A DNA stretch of 20,845 bases from a virus: the IMG/VR virus record IMGVR_UViG_3300024255_000199, positions 1 to 20,845 of that record; one strand, written 5' to 3'. Under the pieces are notes generated by a model, which saw only the letters and a list, made by a program, of their open reading frames with translations, did no database searches and was not told where the DNA came from. Below, piece after piece: positions 15,199 to 20,845 of the stretch (position 1 is the first letter of the stretch; every line of letters starts with the position of its first letter). Made by a program: the position numbers and the translations under genes.

Positions 15199-16132
15199 TA
15201 TTGAGGAGTCTGCATTAGATAAAATTTTAGCGCATGATAAATGGAAGCTAGAACAACAACTTATTCACGATAAGTGGGTTGTTGAGTTTAATGCACATAT
15301 CAAAAGTACCTCAAGACCTAAAATAATAACCACTCAAAATCTCTCTGAAGACGACGTGCTTATTAACGAACTAACTGGGTACGGAGAACTCGACGAAACG
15401 CATATCGGAAAGCTTTCAAAAACCCCGGTGTGGCAGGCATCAGAAAACAAAGCAATAGATATTTTTTACGAATGGAAAAAAGCTATTAAGGATATAGACG
15501 ATCTGCCTAAAAAAGATCTTAGTGACTCTAGGACCAAAAAGCTTTTAACAACCTTTCTCTGGTCTAACTCTCTCGCACAACGGAGTGTTCTTTGGCCAGA
15601 TGGAAAAGACATGCATTATGTAGAGGCCGCAAAAAGAGAGATTAAACAAAAACTTCAGTCTTACGCAGATATAACTATTGTTAGATGCTACGAATCTTTT
15701 AAAAAGTTTTGGAAAGAAGTTAATGACGGAGCCGAAGTCGAGTTTAATTCAACCTTCATGGCACAAGTTTTAGACAACGCTTACGAAGAGACTCTTAAAA
15801 AAGAAAGGATAACCAAAAAATCTGATCTTTTAAAGTCTCCTTTATTTATAAAAATATCAGAAGATCATCCTAATATAGACCTAGAAGATCTTAAAGATCA
15901 AATGATCGCTAAGAGAGGAGATTTTATAAGCGCTATTTTAGCAATAGAGCTAAAAACATTTTCCTTGACCGTCCCAGAAAAGTATAAAGAGCTATACACC
16001 CAAGATTCTTGGGGGGAAAACTACTTCAAGTACGTACGAAAATACGACGAAGCTTGGAGAAAAACTTATAAGTCATTGTATCAATCTATCCGCAAAGAAC
16101 AAGAACTATGGAAGAAGGAATTAACATTTTAA
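15167..16132 (+). CDS. Hypothetical protein upstream of portal, 321 residues
   Basis: No family recognised. Helix-rich and charged, with many Trp, Lys and Glu. A short tandem repeat is visible near the N-terminus: 'HDKWKLEQQLIHDKWVVEFN' (23-42) repeats 'HDKW'. Other helical stretches are 'IDIFYEWKKAIKDIDDLP' and 'VEAAKREIKQKLQSYADI'. The start overlaps the LOG-like gene by 32 nt, and no better start lies downstream. Position two genes ahead of the portal is where small terminase or head-completion genes often lie, but no helix-turn-helix or other marker supports that here. Confidence 0.65.
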   Translation: MQTQEILALCNIEESALDKILAHDKWKLEQQLIHDKWVVEFNAHIKSTSRPKIITTQNLSEDDVLINELTGYGELDETHIGKLSKTPVWQASENKAIDIFYEWKKAIKDIDDLPKKDLSDSRTKKLLTTFLWSNSLAQRSVLWPDGKDMHYVEAAKREIKQKLQSYADITIVRCYESFKKFWKEVNDGAEVEFNSTFMAQVLDNAYEETLKKERITKKSDLLKSPLFIKISEDHPNIDLEDLKDQMIAKRGDFISAILAIELKTFSLTVPEKYKELYTQDSWGENYFKYVRKYDEAWRKTYKSLYQSIRKEQELWKKELTF

Positions 16133-16302
16133 CAACTGGGCATAACGTTAAAGTCGACGGAGCCGAGGAGCTAATTGAAGAATGGGAAAATGGAAACATT
16201 ACCCGGGAAGAGCTAAGAGAAAAGCTTATGAACCTAGAAACAATTGTTATTGATCTAACCCAGGTAGTTGAGCCTAGTAAGTTTAAAGATAGCGAAGAAT
16301 GA
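16108..16302 (+). CDS. Hypothetical small acidic protein ahead of portal
   Basis: 64 residues, MEEGINILTTGHNVKVDGAE..., with a central acidic helix ('AEELIEEWENGNITREEL') resembling a small helical assembly protein. It overlaps the upstream gene by 25 nt and ends 16 nt before the portal. The ATG is preceded by ACT, a context shared by five other starts in this window, which favours it over its antisense overlap. The 3' end contains a GTTTAAAG (16281-16288) in coding sequence. No family recognised; possibly a head assembly factor by position. Confidence 0.55.
   Translation: MEEGINILTTGHNVKVDGAEELIEEWENGNITREELREKLMNLETIVIDLTQVVEPSKFKDSEE
16281..16288 (+). promoter_or_regulatory. GTTTAAAG motif ahead of portal gene
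   Basis: Exact plus-strand match, extended as AGTAAGTTTAAAG, inside the last codons of the 64-residue gene and 30 nt upstream of the portal ATG. Orientation and distance fit the other copies, suggesting a separate start of transcription for the portal. Confidence 0.45.
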
Positions 16303-16318
16303 TGTGTAGAAGTACCCA

Positions 16319-18187
16319 ATGAGCTCTGAAAATCCTCAAAGACATATTAAATCTGGGTTTTTCGACAGGTATTTTTCCCTGGGAGTTTCTCAAGGTAACT
16401 TAGCTGGATATAAGTCGGATCCTTATTCCTACTCAGGTGCCCCGCACCTTACCAGCGGAGTAATATTACCTCGTAGAGACGACATCCTCTTAGAAGAGGG
16501 CGGTGGTGGACCTAGAGCCATCGAGAAGTACATGAGGCTGTTCAACGACAGCCAAATCCTTGCCGCTTGGGAAAAGCTCATTGGTGAGATTGTACAGAGA
16601 CCCTGGGAAGTTTATCCTGCTTCTGATTCTTCAGAAGACGAAGAAGTCGCAGAGTTTGTGCGTCAAGTAATCAATCGGATGGGTAGCAATACTCGACAAT
16701 CGTATGGTAAAGAATCTTTAGTTTCTGCAAACTCTGGATTTGACACGTTCATCCGTGGAATGTGTGAGTCTATAGTGCTCGGAATGTCAGTAGCTGAGAT
16801 CTGCTGGATGAGGCAAGGAAAGTACATTGTACCTTCAGAAATAAAATCTAGAGACCCACGAAGATTTCTTTTTAGGCTTAATGAAGATGGGACCGTAAGC
16901 CCTAGACTTATTACAATGTTTTCTCCAGTAGAAGGCATGGGAGTTCCTCTTAGGTCTATGGTAATGCATAGGCACTGGGCCTATAGCAATTTTATGGATG
17001 TCCACGGCTCTGGCCTTGGTCGCCAACTCTATCCGCTTGTAGAGTTTAGAAGAACTCTGCTTAATTTTTGGTTACAGTACGCAGATAAGCATACCACTCC
17101 AACTGCCGTGGGTAAGTTCAGCCTTGGCACTCCTGAAGAAGAAGTTAATTCCTTATTTACGGCCTTACAACGTCTTGGGCAGGAAACTGCTGTTGTTATA
17201 CCGGATGAAATGGAGATTAACTGGCTAGAAAGTAATGGAAGACCCGAACTTTATAATCAGTTAATCTCGTACATTGACCAACAAATTAGTTTCGTGATTA
17301 ACGGTGAAACTACCGTTGGCCAGGAAACGGGAAGTGTTGGGTCGTTTGCGCGGGATCAGATCGCTGACTCTGTTCGTATGCGTAAAGCAAAGGCTTTTTC
17401 TGAAGAGCTTGACGAAACAATTAACTCCACTTTGGTCCGATGGATAGTAGAGCTTAACTATCCCGGTAAAAACCCTCCTAGATTAGTCCGTAACTTTGAA
17501 GATCTTAAGCAGCGCGAAGATCCTGTTCGTATGGTTCAGGTTCTTTCGCAGCTTGGGGCCATAGGCTATCAAGTAGAAGATATAGACTGGCTTAGAGACA
17601 AGCTTAACATTCCTTCTCTAACTAAGCAAGAAATGCCTGATGGTGGGATGATGGGCGGGATGATGCCACCTGTAGAAGAAGGAGATGCTGAAGAAGCTCC
17701 AATGGCTGAAGACATGGAGTTTGGGGCTGATCTTATGAAGCTATTTGACTTTGAAGAACCTTCTGAAAAACAGAAGATATCTCAAGAAATCTCTGCTAAT
17801 TTCAAAGGTAACCTTGACGACGTTGGATTCCAACGAATTGTTTCTGATTCTACCGGAAACGAAATGTCTATCTCTAAGCTTAGCATAGATGAGTTTACTT
17901 CTCCTGGGGAGATCATTTTTGTTGTAGAAAGATTCTTTGAAGAAATTAGAGGCCTTCGCAAAATACCAATTGAAACATTTGAAGTAAAAGCAAGACTAGA
18001 AACAGATTTACAAAGATTTAAAGGCTTAGTCCATCAAGATGGCCTCTCAGAGCAAGACTCTGAAAGCCTTATTGCTCTGTATCACGCAGTTTTTAGACTA
18101 AATAGGTATATTGTCCACCGCGAGACAGTTACTATCGATACAGAGGCCAAAGGATATTGGAGATGGTTTGATCCTTATTTCCAATAG
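16319..18187 (+). CDS. Portal protein, Mu gp29-like (DUF935)
   Basis: 622 residues. The portal forms the ring at the head vertex through which DNA enters and leaves. DUF935 hallmarks appear in order: 'LFNDSQILAAWEKLIGEIVQ' (74-93), 'PWEVYPASD', 'GMSVAEICWMRQGKYIVPSE' (155-174), 'RDPRRFLFRLNEDGTV' (178-193), 'PLRSMVMHRHWAYSNFMDVH' (210-229), 'GSGLGRQLYPLVEFRRTLL' (230-248), 'NGETTVGQETGSVGSFARDQ' (328-347) and 'VRWIVELNYPG' (373-383). Residues about 440-490 are a Met/Gly/Glu-rich linker ('DGGMMGGMMPP'), followed by a C-terminal region ending 'GYWRWFDPYF'. Longer than Mu gp29 (512 residues) because of that extension. The Shine-Dalgarno is weak (GAAG). No terminase gene is seen nearby. Confidence 0.92.
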   Translation: MSSENPQRHIKSGFFDRYFSLGVSQGNLAGYKSDPYSYSGAPHLTSGVILPRRDDILLEEGGGGPRAIEKYMRLFNDSQILAAWEKLIGEIVQRPWEVYPASDSSEDEEVAEFVRQVINRMGSNTRQSYGKESLVSANSGFDTFIRGMCESIVLGMSVAEICWMRQGKYIVPSEIKSRDPRRFLFRLNEDGTVSPRLITMFSPVEGMGVPLRSMVMHRHWAYSNFMDVHGSGLGRQLYPLVEFRRTLLNFWLQYADKHTTPTAVGKFSLGTPEEEVNSLFTALQRLGQETAVVIPDEMEINWLESNGRPELYNQLISYIDQQISFVINGETTVGQETGSVGSFARDQIADSVRMRKAKAFSEELDETINSTLVRWIVELNYPGKNPPRLVRNFEDLKQREDPVRMVQVLSQLGAIGYQVEDIDWLRDKLNIPSLTKQEMPDGGMMGGMMPPVEEGDAEEAPMAEDMEFGADLMKLFDFEEPSEKQKISQEISANFKGNLDDVGFQRIVSDSTGNEMSISKLSIDEFTSPGEIIFVVERFFEEIRGLRKIPIETFEVKARLETDLQRFKGLVHQDGLSEQDSESLIALYHAVFRLNRYIVHRETVTIDTEAKGYWRWFDPYFQ

Positions 18188-18195
18188 CGCATGTA

Positions 18196-18203
18196 GTTTA
18201 AAA
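18196..18203 (+). promoter_or_regulatory. GTTTAAAA near-match ahead of tail tube candidate
   Basis: A one-base variant (GTTTAAAA) in the 51-nt gap after the portal, 35 nt upstream of the ATG at 18239. TTATACAT lies between it and the gene. Same orientation as the gene; the weaker match lowers confidence. Confidence 0.35.
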
Positions 18204-18238
18204 TACTATTAGAAATATTGCATTATACATAACGTACT

Positions 18239-18667
18239 ATGTTAGCATATAAGCCTATCACACAAGCACAGTACTGGATCCAGGCCTCCCCTTTCCAGCA
18301 CTATTTTACAACTTTTTCTGGTATCAGAGACACCTCAGGAACTACTCAGTATGCTGACGGTGTAAGAGGTCGTATCTTCCAGCTCAAAGGTCCTCGCACC
18401 CTTGCAGAAGTTACTGTCTCTGTTCCTTTTGACCCTGAAAAGCACGCCGACATTGTTGACTTTTGGAAAACCTACGACTGCTCTTACATCACTCTTACAG
18501 TTACTCCTGTGAGTTGTGGTGAAGATCCCTCACCTGTAGGAAACAGAACCATCACTATCCCAGACGCTCAGATTACCTCGTTAAATTTTGGCCAGGCCGA
18601 TAGAGCTTCTACAAACGTATCTACACTAGAGCTAACGTTTGTAATGGATACATTCACATATAACTGA
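18239..18667 (+). CDS. Probable tail tube protein
   Basis: 142 residues, beta-rich, close to the size of contractile-tail tube proteins (T4 gp19 is 163). The order of segments fits a tube fold: an N-terminal arm, a 'YADGVRGRIFQLKGPRTLA' stretch (about 38-56), a strand pair leading to a helix 'HADIVDFWKTY' (69-79), then 'NRTITIPDAQITSLNFGQ' and the closing strands 'STLELTFVMDTF'. This resembles the '..LW.W....I.I.D...L.....E' course of gp19-like tubes. No signal peptide. ACT precedes the ATG with no Shine-Dalgarno. A tube gene is required and no other candidate is present in this window. The call is from pattern and size, so a head-tail joining protein remains possible. Confidence 0.45.
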   Translation: MLAYKPITQAQYWIQASPFQHYFTTFSGIRDTSGTTQYADGVRGRIFQLKGPRTLAEVTVSVPFDPEKHADIVDFWKTYDCSYITLTVTPVSCGEDPSPVGNRTITIPDAQITSLNFGQADRASTNVSTLELTFVMDTFTYN

Positions 18668-18689
18668 TCTATTATAGGAGAGTTGAGGT

Positions 18690-19715
18690 ATGTCAACCTC
18701 CAACTTATTTTTTAAGGGCTGTGCTTCTTCGGAGCTAACAGACGAGCAGAAGGCAGCTGTAGAAGCAGTAAGTGCTGAGGGTGACCTGGTTGATGAGTCC
18801 TGCGCGCGCGAGACTAATAGCTGTGGGATTAGCCTAGAAGAGCTTATAGACACTTATGAGTTTTATGAGTTTCAAAAAGGCATTTATAGATCTTGGGGCG
18901 ATGTGTACTTTCCTTGGGAAATAAAAGAAAGTACTACCAACTTAAATTTTTCTGAAACAATTGATAAGTGGAGCATCTCTAGATATAGAGAAGTTGTAGC
19001 GTATTTTATCGGGGACAGAGTTTTATATATAGAAGACGACGGATATATTATATCTTTATACGAAGCAAACGAAGATATCCTTGCCTTATCTCCTCCGCTA
19101 GATAGAACAAAGTGGACAAAAATCTGTAGTATAGAAGTCTCAGAACCAGTTCAATTGCCCACAGTTGAGGAGCTAGTTGAGAGATACGACCCTTACTTTT
19201 TAAAGCTATATTTAAAAGAGTGGGGAGAGGCGAGTGCTGGCTGGAAAAAAGATCTCTTTGATCCTTCTGATGACAGCTGGAATAATTATAAAGAAAAAAG
19301 AGAATACTACTATGTCCCTGGCGAGTTTGTTCTGATGGAATCAGAATGTAGTGATGCTTTTTGTCTCTGGATAAATATTAAAAAAATACCAACAGGTGAT
19401 TATTATACAAATGCTCACGCTAAGTTTCCTTATTTTGACCCGGTAAAAGATGAAAACGGAGTAGAGCACTTATACTGGGATAAGCTATATTGTGTAAACT
19501 CTGGTAAAAATAAATGTTTAGGGCCCCAACGCCAACGAGATCTTCCTAATTATCAGCTTGTACAAATAGGATCAGAAGGACACTACGTAGAGCAGCCTAT
19601 CCCATTCTATGATTTGAAAGGAAACAAGTTGTGCAATAGCTACGAAACATTAAATGATGCCGCGACGTTAAGACCTAGAACTGTGTTAACAAATGACGAA
19701 ATTGATAACCTCTAA
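18690..19715 (+). CDS. Adhesin with two carbohydrate-binding-like repeats
   Basis: 341 residues. Two tandem units of about 100 residues can be aligned: unit 1 (about 49-147) starts 'LEELIDTYEFYEFQKGIYRS' and unit 2 (about 159-268) starts 'VEELVERYDPYFLKLYLKEW'. Each later has an aromatic segment followed by a G-x-x-V strand ('VVAYFIGDRVLYIEDDGYI'; 'YYYVPGEFVLMESECSDAF') and closes with a tryptophan ('DRTKWTKIC'; 'LYWDKLYC'). That closing pattern, W..., 'GD.V.Y...Y', 'W..', recalls CBM5/12 chitin/carbohydrate-binding modules. Several cysteines are present. A strong AGGAG (18676-18680) sits 9 nt before the ATG. Likely a receptor-binding or tail appendage protein; the CBM link is an inference. 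Confidence 0.5.
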   Translation: MSTSNLFFKGCASSELTDEQKAAVEAVSAEGDLVDESCARETNSCGISLEELIDTYEFYEFQKGIYRSWGDVYFPWEIKESTTNLNFSETIDKWSISRYREVVAYFIGDRVLYIEDDGYIISLYEANEDILALSPPLDRTKWTKICSIEVSEPVQLPTVEELVERYDPYFLKLYLKEWGEASAGWKKDLFDPSDDSWNNYKEKREYYYVPGEFVLMESECSDAFCLWINIKKIPTGDYYTNAHAKFPYFDPVKDENGVEHLYWDKLYCVNSGKNKCLGPQRQRDLPNYQLVQIGSEGHYVEQPIPFYDLKGNKLCNSYETLNDAATLRPRTVLTNDEIDNL

Positions 19716-19723
19716 GTTTAAAG
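19716..19723 (+). promoter_or_regulatory. GTTTAAAG motif just before fibre gene
   Basis: Exact plus-strand match (TCTAAGTTTAAAG) starting right after the stop of the upstream gene and only 6 nt from the ATG at 19730. If it is a -10-like element the transcript would be leaderless or start inside the gene. Confidence 0.45.
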
Positions 19724-19729
19724 TAAACT

Positions 19730-20596
19730 ATGGCAAACGTATTTGGTGCCGGGACAAGCGGCGGATCTAACAGAGGAACTCTACTTTCACCTTGTGGCGG
19801 CGGCTATGGGTCTGGTGTAGGAATGTTGCCCTCTCCTAAGCAACAAGTTGTTGCTGCTCAGAATGTGACTTCCAATCCTAATGTATTTAGGAGCACTGAT
19901 CCCAGAGGAGAGATAGTAAATTCAAAAGACTTCTATACAAGAAGAGAACTAGATAAGTATCTTGACGCAAAGGCCGATATCTCCAGCGTATATAGCAAAC
20001 TTGAAACTTACGCAAAAACAGAAGTTGATAATAAAATTAGTGGGTTAAATATATCAGCTTATGCGCTATCTACGTACGTCGACTCTGAAGTAAGCTCGAG
20101 TTTTTCGAGTGTTACTTCATATGTTGCAACTAACTACTACCTTAAAACGCAGCTTTACACAAAAACGGAAATAGATAGCCTAGTAGATTCTGCATCATTG
20201 GGGGATTCTTATCTTTCAAAAGGTCCTTCTTCTATAAGTGACATAACGATAACCCCAATAAATGGGGCTCTACCTGTTAGTTTAATAGTACAGTCAAGTA
20301 ATAATCTGGATACTACTCAAGTTCAACGCTGGGAAAACAATTCAACAGACCACTTAGCTTCTATCTATGCGGATGGAAAGTTTATAGTTTCAAACTATGT
20401 GAGTATAGGAGAGAACGTAAATAGTGACGCTGCTGCACTAAGCATAAATGAGAGAAGAATTGAAAACCTTGCAGAGCCAATAAATGAATTAGACGCGGTT
20501 AATAAAACATATATGGAAAGATTTATTACAACAACCATCGACGATGTTTTGACAGACTCGGATGAAAACTATCTTATTGACGCCCTAGAGTACTAA
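19730..20596 (+). CDS. Tail fibre protein
   Basis: 288 residues. A Gly/Ser-rich N-terminus ('GAGTSGGSNRGTLL', 'GGGYGSGVGM') is followed by repeats of the Y-x-K/R-x-E-[VIL]-D type used in phage fibre shafts: 'FYTRRELDKYL', 'TYAKTEVDNKI', 'LYTKTEIDSLV'. Near the C-terminus 'RRIENLAEPINELDAVNKTY' (about 242-261) matches the 'NL..P....DAVNK.Y' motif of many phage tail fibres. The middle ('VQRWENNSTDHLASIYADGK', about 197-216) resembles a fibre beta segment. This is a distal or shaft host-recognition fibre. It probably couples to the next gene, whose ATG lies 1 nt past this stop. The start context is ACT-ATG with no Shine-Dalgarno. Confidence 0.8.
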   Translation: MANVFGAGTSGGSNRGTLLSPCGGGYGSGVGMLPSPKQQVVAAQNVTSNPNVFRSTDPRGEIVNSKDFYTRRELDKYLDAKADISSVYSKLETYAKTEVDNKISGLNISAYALSTYVDSEVSSSFSSVTSYVATNYYLKTQLYTKTEIDSLVDSASLGDSYLSKGPSSISDITITPINGALPVSLIVQSSNNLDTTQVQRWENNSTDHLASIYADGKFIVSNYVSIGENVNSDAAALSINERRIENLAEPINELDAVNKTYMERFITTTIDDVLTDSDENYLIDALEY

Positions 20597-20597
20597 A

Positions 20598-20845
20598 ATG
20601 CCCAGCTCAACACCTTCATCACCCAGAGACATTATACTGCATCGTAGATCGCAGGTATTTGCAAAAAGGCCAAGGGATATAGATATTCAACTTGGAGAGA
20701 TTGCTATAAATTATGATAAAGATGACACGTCTTTATACTTAAAAGATAATGAGAATAAGATAAGAAAAGTTGGCGGGATATTTTATTCTGATACAGCACC
20801 AGACCCTACGCTATCAGTAGAGGGGTATCAAGACTTATCTCATGG
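20598..20845 (+). CDS. Tail fibre/tip protein, N-terminal fragment
   Basis: The ATG at 20598 opens a frame that runs without a stop to the window's end (82 codons), so the gene is truncated by the window. The visible protein, MPSSTPSSPRDIILHRRSQV..., contains 'QLGEIAINYDKDDTSLYLKD' (about 31-50), a common motif at the start of marine phage tail fibre and structural proteins ('GELAIN...D..LFLKD'), and 'IFYSDTAPDP', a linker seen in the same family. It starts 1 nt after the preceding fibre gene, so the two are probably expressed together. Only the N-terminus can be judged. Confidence 0.7.
   Translation, partial: MPSSTPSSPRDIILHRRSQVFAKRPRDIDIQLGEIAINYDKDDTSLYLKDNENKIRKVGGIFYSDTAPDPTLSVEGYQDLSH

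Overview
This window reads as a late, virion-building segment of a double-stranded DNA tailed phage with a contractile tail (myovirus morphology). The direct evidence is a tail sheath protein, a Mu-gp29-like (DUF935) portal, a Mu-gpI-like head protease fused to a very acidic scaffold, a capsid decoration protein, an HK97-fold-type major capsid protein (C-terminus outside the window), a tail assembly chaperone candidate, a tail tube candidate and several fibre/adhesin proteins. Genes are packed with 1-30 nt overlaps or very short gaps, and no stretch over 300 nt lacks a gene. No tRNA, rRNA, CRISPR array, transposase or integrase was seen. Fibre motifs (YTKTEID-like repeats, 'NLAEPINELDAVNK', 'LGEIAINYDKDD', and a GNY...GSDL...EGETVTI domain) are common in marine cyanophage tail proteins, so a marine, possibly cyanobacterial, host is a reasonable but unproven inference.

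Layout: (A) 1-7510, minus strand, transcribed toward base 1: tail assembly chaperone candidate, two small genes, tail sheath, protease/scaffold, decoration protein, major capsid protein. (B) 7592-9032, plus strand: two small unknown genes, a dCMP deaminase, one unknown. (C) 9029-14668, minus strand: a 1299-residue unknown (probably structural) protein, a leucine-rich-repeat protein, and a coiled-coil fibre-like protein. (D) 14731-20845, plus strand: a degenerate LOG/SLOG-like protein, two unknowns, portal, tail tube candidate, an adhesin with two carbohydrate-binding-like modules, and two fibre proteins, the last running off the end. Blocks A/B and C/D diverge; B and C converge on a hairpin whose loop contains both stop codons.

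The most striking non-coding signal is the 8-mer GTTTAAAG. It occurs nine times exactly, always in the direction of local transcription, and it fills the gaps in front of the sheath, chaperone, block B, block C, block D and a fibre gene, with one more just ahead of the portal. Both divergent gaps hold an outward-facing inverted pair, one of them part of a perfect 21-nt palindrome. It is a candidate phage-specific late promoter or operator. A second signal is that 6 of 22 start codons, all without a good Shine-Dalgarno, are immediately preceded by ACT. Both signals coincide at an internal in-frame ATG in the protease/scaffold gene, suggesting a nested scaffold gene like Mu gpZ.

Together the genes supply the head (portal, protease, scaffold, shell, decoration), the contractile tail (tube, sheath, chaperone) and host-recognition fibres. 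Block B adds one nucleotide-metabolism enzyme.
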